Source of the DNA: DATEMU01 sp964414585
Lineage (GTDB): Bacteria > Planctomycetota > Phycisphaerae > UBA1845 > UTPLA1
Reading direction: 5' to 3'
NCBI GenBank assembly: GCA_964414585.1
Contig: CAYPXR010000025.1
Location: forward strand, 44,962-108,961
DNA: 64,000 nt
The notes below the pieces were generated by a model. It searched no databases. It had not been told where the DNA came from and saw only the letters and a list, made by a program, of their open reading frames with translations. Shown here piece by piece: positions 42,279 through 48,619 of this stretch. A program made the translations under genes and the position numbers. Positions within the stretch are counted from its first letter, which is position 1; each line of letters opens with the position of its first letter.

Positions 42279-44357
42279 TCATTTCCCCAATATCTCGTCC
42301 GCCAGCGCATTGGCGTCGTAAACCTTCCGCAGCGCCTCGATGATCGACTGGCTGTGTACGCCGACCGCGCGGCCCAGTTCGTCGCTGAACTGGAAGTCCC
42401 AGATCAGCCCGTGGATGTTGCCGTCAAAGACCAGGCCGACGACCTCCGCGTTCTTGTTGAAGATCGGGCTGCCGGAATTGCCGCCGATGATGTCGTTCGT
42501 CGTGACAAAGTTGAACGGCACCGACAGATCGAGCTTGTCCTTGCGATCCATCCAGCGCTTCGGCAGGTGGTACGGGTCTTCGTCGTTGTGCTTCGCGGCG
42601 AGTTCATAGAGACCGCGATAGGTCGTCATCGCCGGGACCGCTCGGCCGGGCTCCTGATAGCCTTTGACCGTGCCGATGGCGAGGCGGAGCGTGAAGGTCG
42701 CGTCGGGATAGACCGACTCGCCGTATTTTTCGAAGCGGGCCTTGGCGATCTTGGCGTACGCCTCCTTCTCGACGCTCTCGAACTCGTCTTCATATTGCTT
42801 GCGAACCTTGCGGGCCGACGGGTCGAGCTGCGCGGTGAAGCGGATCATCGAGTCCTTGCTCTCGGCGATCGCCGCCGAGCCGCCTTCGTAGAGCTTCTTG
42901 CGGACGGCGACGTCCATCAGCTTCGTTCCGGAGATCAGTTCCGCCGCACGAACCGCCGCACTCTTGCCGCCGAAGGCCGCTTGCACATACGGGTGATCCC
43001 CGCCGAGCGCCCGGCCCAGGCGGATCAGGCTGTCCTCCAGTTTGTACTGGTCCAACTCCGGATAGATCGGCGCGGTCGAAAACAGGGCGCCTTCCAGCGA
43101 CGGCAGATTCGCGTCGCGGTACTCTTCCAGCCGCTCCCCGTCGGGCTTCGCCCGCTCTTCGGCGGCGCGGACCAGCCTGGTGGCGATGCCGGCAAGTTGG
43201 CACAACCCCGCCCGGCGGTTTTCGATCAGGAAATACTCGGCGTAATAGGGCCGCACGTCGGTGAGGGCCTTCGACAAATTCTCATAAGCGCCACCGTAAT
43301 TCCCGGCACGGGCCTTGTCTTCATTGATAAAGGACCGCAGGCTTTTCTCGTCCCGCGACTTCATCTCCATCAACTTCGGGTCCAGCAGGCCTGCAATGAT
43401 CCCGCCGTAGGCCTTGCGGCCGTTCTGAATGCCGAACAGATCGTCCCGGGCAATGCGTTTGTTCTCGGCGCTCCGCTGGGAAAAGAGCATCAGCGCGACT
43501 TCGCGCTGGTTGTAGGCGTTGAGAATGAGCGGGATGTACACGTCGCGGAGGAACTTGAGATGATCGACGGTGTAGAGCCGCTGCGTACGGCCGGGGTGGC
43601 CGGAAATGAACGTTAACTCGCCGTCCTTGGGACCGTTCGCGCTCCACTTCAAATAGTCCGGCGTCTTGGCCGGCTTGCCGTCCTCATATGCGCGCAGGAA
43701 CGAGACGTCGAGATTGAACCGCGGATATTCAAAATTCTCCGGGTCGCCGCCGAAGAAGGCGATCTCCGATTCGGGCGCGAAGACCAGCCGCACGTCGGTG
43801 TATCGCTTATAAAGATAAAGATCGTACCGGGCCCCGTTGTAGAGTTCGACGATCTCCGGTTGCAGACCGGTCTTCTCCTTCGCCTCTTTCTCGATGTCGG
43901 CCTTGGCCTTCTTCCTCGCGGTCATCGCGTCGGTAGGCGACATCTTGTCCGTCACGCCGGCGTTGACCTTGTCCGTGACCGGCTGAATCTCCATGAGCAC
44001 ATCAAGCTCGACGTGCGGGCATTTCAACTCCTTGTCCCGCGTCGGGGCGTAGAAGCCGTCCTTGATGTAGTCGTGCTTCTCATCGGACAGATCGGCGATC
44101 GCATCCGACGCGACGTGGTGATTGGTCATGAGCAGCCCGTCGGGCGAGACGAACGACGCCGACCCGCCGGCGCCCACGCGGACGCTGGCGCGCTGGACGT
44201 GCTTCATCCATGCCTCGTCCGGCGTGAAGCCGTATTTCTCCTTGAGCGTCTGCGTCGGCAGGTGATTCAGCGGCCACATGCCTTCGTCGGCACGGGCATA
44301 CGAGTTGGATAGGGTCATGGCAATTCCAATGAGAACGAGACCAGCGGACTTGCGCAT
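42279..44357 (-). CDS. S46-family dipeptidyl-peptidase (DPP7/DPP11-like)
   Basis: A 692-residue protein with a signal peptide (VLIGIAMTLSNSYARA). DEGMWPLNHLPTQTLKEKYG is the hallmark start of mature S46 enzymes. The chymotrypsin-like triad is seen as histidine in GLLMTNHHVASD and serine in TNDIIGGNSGSPIFN; the aspartate is probably in the PENFEYPRFNLD region. S46 peptidases release N-terminal dipeptides in the periplasm. Asp/Glu or hydrophobic preference (DPP11 or DPP7) cannot be read off. The 420-codon plus-strand frame opposite is antisense shadow. Confidence 0.93.
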   Translation of the reverse strand: MRKSAGLVLIGIAMTLSNSYARADEGMWPLNHLPTQTLKEKYGFTPDEAWMKHVQRASVRVGAGGSASFVSPDGLLMTNHHVASDAIADLSDEKHDYIKDGFYAPTRDKELKCPHVELDVLMEIQPVTDKVNAGVTDKMSPTDAMTARKKAKADIEKEAKEKTGLQPEIVELYNGARYDLYLYKRYTDVRLVFAPESEIAFFGGDPENFEYPRFNLDVSFLRAYEDGKPAKTPDYLKWSANGPKDGELTFISGHPGRTQRLYTVDHLKFLRDVYIPLILNAYNQREVALMLFSQRSAENKRIARDDLFGIQNGRKAYGGIIAGLLDPKLMEMKSRDEKSLRSFINEDKARAGNYGGAYENLSKALTDVRPYYAEYFLIENRRAGLCQLAGIATRLVRAAEERAKPDGERLEEYRDANLPSLEGALFSTAPIYPELDQYKLEDSLIRLGRALGGDHPYVQAAFGGKSAAVRAAELISGTKLMDVAVRKKLYEGGSAAIAESKDSMIRFTAQLDPSARKVRKQYEDEFESVEKEAYAKIAKARFEKYGESVYPDATFTLRLAIGTVKGYQEPGRAVPAMTTYRGLYELAAKHNDEDPYHLPKRWMDRKDKLDLSVPFNFVTTNDIIGGNSGSPIFNKNAEVVGLVFDGNIHGLIWDFQFSDELGRAVGVHSQSIIEALRKVYDANALADEILGK

Positions 44358-44490
44358 CTTTCATCTCCTAATGGGACCGAAGCGTGGAGAAGCAATTGTA
44401 CCACGAAGGCCGTTCTGCTGTCACGAGGCGGACATCAGGAGCGTCCGCCGAGATCGGCCGGATTGGGCGGACAACCGTGACCGTCGCGCG

Positions 44491-44688
44491 TCAATCGTCG
44501 ACTTCGACGTCGACCTTGACCTTTTCTTCCTTGTGTTTCTTGGGTACTTTCACGCGAACACGGGCGTAGGGCGCATCGACTTTGATGGTGTCGGAGTCGT
44601 CTTCACACTTCTTTTCCTTATGGGCGCAACCCGAGGCGAGCGCCAGGGCAAACCCCACGACCAACGTGATGACCAGCCAACGTCGCAT
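44491..44688 (-). CDS. Small charged lipoprotein
   Basis: A 65-residue protein from ATG 44688: hydrophobic signal (WLVITLVVGFALALASGC, lipobox ASGC at about residue 21) followed by a 44-residue Lys/Asp/Glu-rich tail (KKHKEEKVKVDVEVDD). No domain is recognised. The frame open to 44727 adds only an unlikely basic leader. Confidence 0.5.
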   Translation of the reverse strand: MRRWLVITLVVGFALALASGCAHKEKKCEDDSDTIKVDAPYARVRVKVPKKHKEEKVKVDVEVDD

Positions 44689-44754
44689 GTTCGGTCTCCG
44701 TGTCCGCGAGCGAGCTCCCTCCATCATAGCCCGGCACGATGCGATCTTCTTAAT

Positions 44755-44952
44755 CTATCGGCTTCCGGAGGTCCCGCCCACGGGTGAACTTTGCCTGGCG
44801 TCTTTGAGCGGGCTTCCGCACTCCGGGCATCGACCGCTGACGTTGCCGGTAAGGTTGTAGCCGCAGACTCGGCACATGCCGGTTTGCACGGGTCCCGCAA
44901 GGCCCGCTCGTGGGATCCAATACCAGTGTCTATTAATGCCCTTGGAGCGCAT
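44755..44952 (-). CDS. Small zinc-ribbon protein
   Basis: A 65-residue protein with one treble ribbon CRVCGYNLTGNVSGRCPECG (about residues 27-46). The same ribbon, often at a protein end, recurs in many planctomycete proteins of unknown role. The flanks are short and basic. It starts 12 bases after the membrane-protein gene 44965-45312, in the same direction, so the two are likely one operon. Confidence 0.55.
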   Translation of the reverse strand: MRSKGINRHWYWIPRAGLAGPVQTGMCRVCGYNLTGNVSGRCPECGSPLKDARQSSPVGGTSGSR

Positions 44953-44964
44953 TGTCTTTTCTGC

Positions 44965-45312
44965 TCAGTAGGCGGTTATCACGAGGATCGGCAAGTCCGC
45001 GAACGGTAAGAAAATCAATATGAACTGAATAATCGACAGAATCACTGGATCTTTCAGCCGATCCGACAGCCGTACGAAGCTCGTAAGGGAGAATAATTTG
45101 ATCGCCACAAGGGCGGCGATGGCTGCGATCACAGGCCAGTCACTCGAACCGCAGGGGCCGAACGAGGGGAGAATGTTTAGGACCCCTGTGGCGCCGTAAT
45201 AGAGCGAAGTTATGGTGAGTGCGATGGTGACCCAGCGGTGCAGTCGCACAATTTCCGGTATGGACTCCGCCGGATCGTTCGAGGTTGACTTATTAATTGG
45301 ATCGGAAGTCAT
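44965..45312 (-). CDS. Small integral membrane protein
   Basis: A 115-residue protein with three predicted transmembrane helices (WVTIALTITSLYYGATGVL; WPVIAAIAALVAIKLFSLT; VILSIIQFILIFLPFADLPI) after a polar 25-residue N-terminus. No family is recognised. First gene of a probable two-gene unit with the zinc-ribbon peptide. Confidence 0.5.
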   Translation of the reverse strand: MTSDPINKSTSNDPAESIPEIVRLHRWVTIALTITSLYYGATGVLNILPSFGPCGSSDWPVIAAIAALVAIKLFSLTSFVRLSDRLKDPVILSIIQFILIFLPFADLPILVITAY

Positions 45313-45352
45313 GATCTAGTTTTTGGCGGTGCAAGAATCATGTCTCCGTCAG

Positions 45353-45446
45353 GCCGGCTTCCAGCCGGTCAGCTTTTGCCACCAGCTTTAGCTGGTGGAT
45401 CCAAGGACCTTCTTGTTTTTTTTCAATTAGCCGGCTTCAGCCGGCT
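45353..45446. repeat. REP-like hairpins on the 3' side of the RAYT gene
   Basis: Three hairpins: GCCGGCTTCCAGCCGG (45353-45369), CCACCAGCTTTAGCTGGTGG (45379-45398) and AGCCGGCTTCAGCCGGCT (45429-45446). The last supplies the final codons and stop of the transposase gene. Two stem types alternate, as in BIME-like REP clusters. Confidence 0.8.
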
Positions 45447-45873
45447 TGGAGTATTCCGGCGCATCAAAAACCTCCAGCCGGTCCTCGATCTTACCCGCGC
45501 GATGATGCTCGCGCTGGTTGGCGATGTAGTCGAGCACCCATTGAAGATGGGCCCGACCGAAGCTGACGACGCCATAACCGCGCTGCCATTGCAGCGATTT
45601 TCGATTCGTTCGTCGATTGACCTCGAACGACGAAAATCCCTTCAACTCCTGAACCATCTCGCTGATCGTCACCGAGGGTTCGATGGTCACCGCAACATGC
45701 ACGTGGTCATCCGTGCCGCCAACGCCTTTCAAATAAGCTCCGCGGATGCCCCCACATTTCTGGCGGATGGCCTGATGGCAAAAAGACTCCACCTCGCCGC
45801 GAAGCAAAGGGAGATCGTCCTTTGTGTGCCAGTTCAAATGCAGAAAAATCTCATGATAGACATGACTACTCAT
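45427..45873 (-). CDS. REP-associated tyrosine transposase (RAYT, IS200/IS605 TnpA-like)
   Basis: A 148-residue Y1 single-stranded-DNA transposase. The HUH motif is GGTDDHVHVAV (about residues 52-62), the catalytic tyrosine is in QWVLDYIANQREHH (about 115-128), and the start YHEIFLHLNWHTKDDLPLL is usual for the IS200 group. RAYTs cut and move REP hairpins, and this gene sits between six of them (45353-45446 and 45896-45988). Its C-terminal residues SKPAEAG are encoded by a REP hairpin. The frame is intact, so it could still be active. Confidence 0.87.
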   Translation of the reverse strand: MSSHVYHEIFLHLNWHTKDDLPLLRGEVESFCHQAIRQKCGGIRGAYLKGVGGTDDHVHVAVTIEPSVTISEMVQELKGFSSFEVNRRTNRKSLQWQRGYGVVSFGRAHLQWVLDYIANQREHHRAGKIEDRLEVFDAPEYSKPAEAG

Positions 45874-45895
45874 GGTGGCCCTCTAATTAACAGAA

Positions 45896-45988
45896 AGCCG
45901 GCTGAAGCCGGCTCATCGAGAAATCATGGTGGATCAGGCTACCACCAACTGAAGTTGGTGGCAAAAACCGGCCGGCTGAAGGCCGGCC
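45896..45988. repeat. REP-like hairpins on the 5' side of the RAYT gene
   Basis: Three hairpins: AGCCGGCTGAAGCCGGCT (45896-45913), CCACCAACTGAAGTTGGTGG (45942-45961) and GGCCGGCTGAAGGCCGGCC (45970-45988). They mirror the set on the other side of the gene, with the same alternation of GCCGGC and CCACCA stems. Confidence 0.8.
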
Positions 45989-46131
45989 ACGGGATTCATT
46001 GCAAAATCCGACTCCAACATCAGCTCGATGCGACTCTCGGCAATCAGGACCGGCTTGGTGCATCGTTCTCACGCTCACCCTTCGGCGGTATAACCCCCAC
46101 CAGCAAAATATTCACCGCCGCCGAAGCAAAT

Positions 46132-46166
46132 ACGCTTACGGCTCAAGGCTGACGGCTTATGGCTTC
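46132..46166. repeat. 'GACGGCTTATGGCTT' low-complexity repeat over the permease start
   Basis: Degenerate copies of ACGGCTTATGGCT (ACGCTTACGGCTCAAGGCTG, then ACGGCTTATGGCTTC) run across the start codon of the next gene; the ATG at 46159 lies inside the repeat. Confidence 0.55.
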
Positions 46167-47997
46167 TTCCATCCGCTATCCCTGGTTCGTCAAGGGCGAT
46201 CTCGACGGCTTCTTCGGCCTCGCCGTCGACAACCTCGTGCAGGTCATCGTCATCATCGCCCTCTGCACCCAGCTTTGCGGTTTCAACGACGAACTCATCT
46301 ATCATCGCGTCCTGCCTGGCATCGCCGTCAGCCTCCTCATCGGCAACCTCTATTATGCCTTGCATGCCCGGCGGGTCGCGCGGCGCGACGGCAACATGAC
46401 CTGCACGGCCCTGCCTTACGGCATCAACACGCCGTCGGTCTTCGCCTACATCCTCTTCATCCTCGCGCCGGTCTATCAGCGATTCTCCGCGCAGCTCGGC
46501 CCGGAGAAGGCCGGCGATCTCGCCTGGAAGATGGGGCTCGTCGCCTGCATCGGCAGCGGCGTGATTGAATTCGTCGCGGCCTTCATCGGTGGCTGGGTCC
46601 GCCGCGTCACGCCGCGCGCCGCGCTGCTCTCGGCGCTCGCCGCCATCGGCGTCATCTTCATCGCCAGTCCCTTCGCCTTTCAGATTTACGAACGACCGCT
46701 TGTCGCGATGGTCCCGCTCTTCATCGTGCTCATCGGCTACTTCGCGCGCGTGCGCTTCCCGCTGGGGATGCCCAGCGGGCTCGCCGCGCTGATCGTCGGG
46801 ACGATCCTCGCCTGGACGCTCCCGCTGATTCCACACCTCGGCCCGAAGATGATGAACACCGGCGCGGTCACAACGGCATGGGAAGGCGTTCGCGCGACCG
46901 TCGGCGGCTTCGTCCATCAGCCCGGCTGGGACAAGCTCTTCATCCCGCATTACTTCGGCGGCGAAATCGTCAGCCTCTTCCGCCAGCATCCCGACCTGCT
47001 CTGGTCGTTTCTTGGTGTGATTATCCCGATGGGGCTGATCAACGCGATTGGCTCGCTGCAAAACATCGAATCCGCCGAGGCCGCGGGTGACCGCTTCTCG
47101 ACCGGCCCGTGCATGGCGGTCAACGGCATCGGCACGATCGCGGCGGGCCTGTTCGGCAGTTGCTTCCCCACGACGATCTACATCGGCCACCCCGGTTGGA
47201 AGGCCCTCGGTGCGCGCAGCGGCTACCCCATCCTCAACGGGCTGTTTTTCACCGTCATCTTCGTGTTCGGGCTGGGCCAGTTGATTTTCAGCGTCATTCC
47301 GATGGAAGCGGGCATGGCGATCGTGCTCTACATCGGTGTCATCATCGCGGCACAAAGCTACGAAGCCGTGCCGACGAAGCATTATCCGGCGGTCGCGCTC
47401 GGCTTTTTCCCCGCCGTCGCGATGATGGCCGTGTTTCTATTGCCGAGCGTGTTGCCGGGCGTTGGCGCGACGCACGGAATCCTGCCGATGATCGAGCAAC
47501 ACAACCAGGCGTTGGCCGACGCCGCCAGAAGGACCGATTCCTGGTGGCCCGTCGGCGTTTATGCCCTCGCCGGGGCCAACAGCGGTTTCGTGATTACCGG
47601 CATGATCATCTCGGCGATCACGGCGTTTCTGATCGACCGCCGATTCAAGACGGCGGGCATTTGGTGCGTGATCGCCGCGGTTGTGACGCTGCTCGGTTTT
47701 CACCACGCCTATCGCATCGAGCCGGGCCCGTACGAATTCACCCCGCGCGAACTGCTTGTCTGGCAGCGCACGGAGCCGGCCTTCAACGGCACCCCCCTGC
47801 ACCTCGACGCCCCCGCAGGCACCTTCTTCCACCGCGGCTATCGTATCGCCGCCGGTTACGCCCTCGCGGCCATGTTGTGTTTCGTGATCGAGGCCATGCG
47901 CAAACGCCGCTCCGGATTCGAAGATATTGCGGTGGACCTGCACGGCGCGCCCATGCCCATCGCGACCGATCCGATCCCGCCGACAATGCATAGTTAA
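46159..47997 (+). CDS. NCS2-like nucleobase (xanthine/uracil) permease
   Basis: A 612-residue protein with about 13 hydrophobic segments. CTALPYGINTPSVFAYILF and LINAIGSLQNIESAEAAGDR resemble the conserved TM3 and TM8 regions of the nucleobase:cation symporter-2 and AzgA groups, and GSCFPTTIYIGHPGWKALGAR the region after TM10. It is longer than UraA (429) because of loops and a C-terminal extension. Substrate unknown; transport of purines or pyrimidines across the inner membrane is the best guess. Its start codon lies in a low-complexity repeat, and no ribosome binding site is obvious. Confidence 0.7.
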   Translation: MASSIRYPWFVKGDLDGFFGLAVDNLVQVIVIIALCTQLCGFNDELIYHRVLPGIAVSLLIGNLYYALHARRVARRDGNMTCTALPYGINTPSVFAYILFILAPVYQRFSAQLGPEKAGDLAWKMGLVACIGSGVIEFVAAFIGGWVRRVTPRAALLSALAAIGVIFIASPFAFQIYERPLVAMVPLFIVLIGYFARVRFPLGMPSGLAALIVGTILAWTLPLIPHLGPKMMNTGAVTTAWEGVRATVGGFVHQPGWDKLFIPHYFGGEIVSLFRQHPDLLWSFLGVIIPMGLINAIGSLQNIESAEAAGDRFSTGPCMAVNGIGTIAAGLFGSCFPTTIYIGHPGWKALGARSGYPILNGLFFTVIFVFGLGQLIFSVIPMEAGMAIVLYIGVIIAAQSYEAVPTKHYPAVALGFFPAVAMMAVFLLPSVLPGVGATHGILPMIEQHNQALADAARRTDSWWPVGVYALAGANSGFVITGMIISAITAFLIDRRFKTAGIWCVIAAVVTLLGFHHAYRIEPGPYEFTPRELLVWQRTEPAFNGTPLHLDAPAGTFFHRGYRIAAGYALAAMLCFVIEAMRKRRSGFEDIAVDLHGAPMPIATDPIPPTMHS

Positions 47998-48026
47998 ACG
48001 TCTTGTCCCCCAATCTCCATCTTCAG

Positions 48027-48113
48027 GATATAATGCCACGCGACGGGGCGTAGCTCAGTCTGGTTAGAGCGGTCGCCGCGGCGACAGATCGCGCCGGTTC
48101 GAAATTTTCCACG
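48027..48113 (+). pseudogene. 5' tRNA-like fragment with its own promoter box
   Basis: GATATAATGCC at 48027 is followed at 48044 by an acceptor arm CGGGGCG, a complete D-arm (GCTCAGTCTGGTTAGAGC) and the palindrome GTCGCCGCGGCGAC where an anticodon arm should be. A T-loop-like GGTTCGAAA follows, and then the similarity stops with no 3' acceptor strand. 48027-48071 matches 48119-48163, the start of the intact tRNA-Pro, with two mismatches. Confidence 0.7.
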
Positions 48114-48135
48114 ATTTAGATATAATGCCACACGA

Positions 48136-48209
48136 CGGGGCGTAGCTCAGCCTGGTTAGAGCGCCTGGTTTGGGACCAGGAGGTCGCAAGTTCGAATCTT
48201 GTCGCCCCG
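48136..48209 (+). tRNA. tRNA-Pro (anticodon TGG)
   Basis: A complete 74-base cloverleaf: acceptor CGGGGCG/CGCCCCG (seven pairs), D-arm GCTCAGCCTGGTTAGAGC, anticodon arm CCTGG-TTTGGGA-CCAGG with TGG at the anticodon, variable loop AGGTC and T-arm GCAAG-TTCGAAT-CTTGT. The 3' CCA is not encoded. TATAAT (48121-48126) lies ten bases before it. The GIY-YIG gene begins seven bases after it. Confidence 0.95.
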
Positions 48210-48215
48210 AATTCG

Positions 48216-48476
48216 ATGGACGGTCCATATCACGACTACGTCTTGCGAAGCCAAGTCACTGGCCGGTTCTACGTCGGTTCGACCGGAAACATCGACGATC
48301 GCCTGTTCCGCCACAACAGCGGCCAGCCCAAAGCCACGAAACACGGAATTCCCTGGGATATCATCCATCAGGAAGTTCATGCCACGCAGTCAGATGCATT
48401 GCGGCGTGAGAAGTATTACAAGACGGGTAAAGGCCGGGAGGAGATCAGACGTCGGCTCGCCATCGCGTTGGATTAG
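48216..48476 (+). CDS. GIY-YIG single-domain nuclease
   Basis: An 86-residue protein. HDYVLRSQVTGRFYVGSTGN is a GIY-YIG signature in the 'YVL...FYVGST' form, followed by the conserved arginine and histidine in IDDRLFRHNSG and the glutamate region in REKYYKTGKGREEIRRR. Stand-alone GIY-YIG proteins of this size (UPF0213-like) include homing-type and structure-specific nucleases. No ribosome binding site is visible; the gene begins only seven bases after tRNA-Pro, and its TAG stop lies inside the 3' tRNA fragment. It is probably transcribed with the tRNA and released by tRNA 3' processing. Confidence 0.85.
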   Translation: MDGPYHDYVLRSQVTGRFYVGSTGNIDDRLFRHNSGQPKATKHGIPWDIIHQEVHATQSDALRREKYYKTGKGREEIRRRLAIALD

Positions 48477-48523
48477 AGCGGTCGCCGCGGCGACAGGCCG
48501 AAGGTTCGAATCCTTTCGCCCCG
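48473..48523 (+). pseudogene. 3' tRNA-like fragment
   Basis: Starts with the D-arm end TTAGAGC and the palindrome GTCGCCGCGGCGAC, then variable region, T-arm GAAGG-TTCGAAT-CCTTT and acceptor CGCCCCG, with no 5' acceptor or D-arm start. Its first 24 bases (48473-48496) are an exact copy of 48064-48087 in the 5' fragment; joined there, the two fragments make one tRNA-like sequence with a seven-pair acceptor stem. Confidence 0.7.
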
Positions 48524-48619
48524 AATCAGAACGGCTTAAAACATAAATGTCTTCGGGAGGTCATCCACGCTGTCCCCCGACTGCCCAAACCCGCCGCCTT
48601 CCCCTAAGATGCCGCCGCC

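Noticed and set aside
42354..43616. 420-codon plus-strand frame over the S46 peptidase
   Set aside because: Antisense shadow; the minus-strand gene has full S46 signatures.
45353..45988. CRISPR array
   Set aside because: The repeats are hairpins of two types at irregular spacing with a transposase between; there are no uniform spacers.
46075..47382. 435-codon minus-strand frame over the permease
   Set aside because: Antisense shadow with extreme Asp/Glu/Arg content.
48044..48087. A second functional tRNA gene upstream of tRNA-Pro
   Set aside because: It lacks an anticodon loop of the right size and a 3' acceptor strand.
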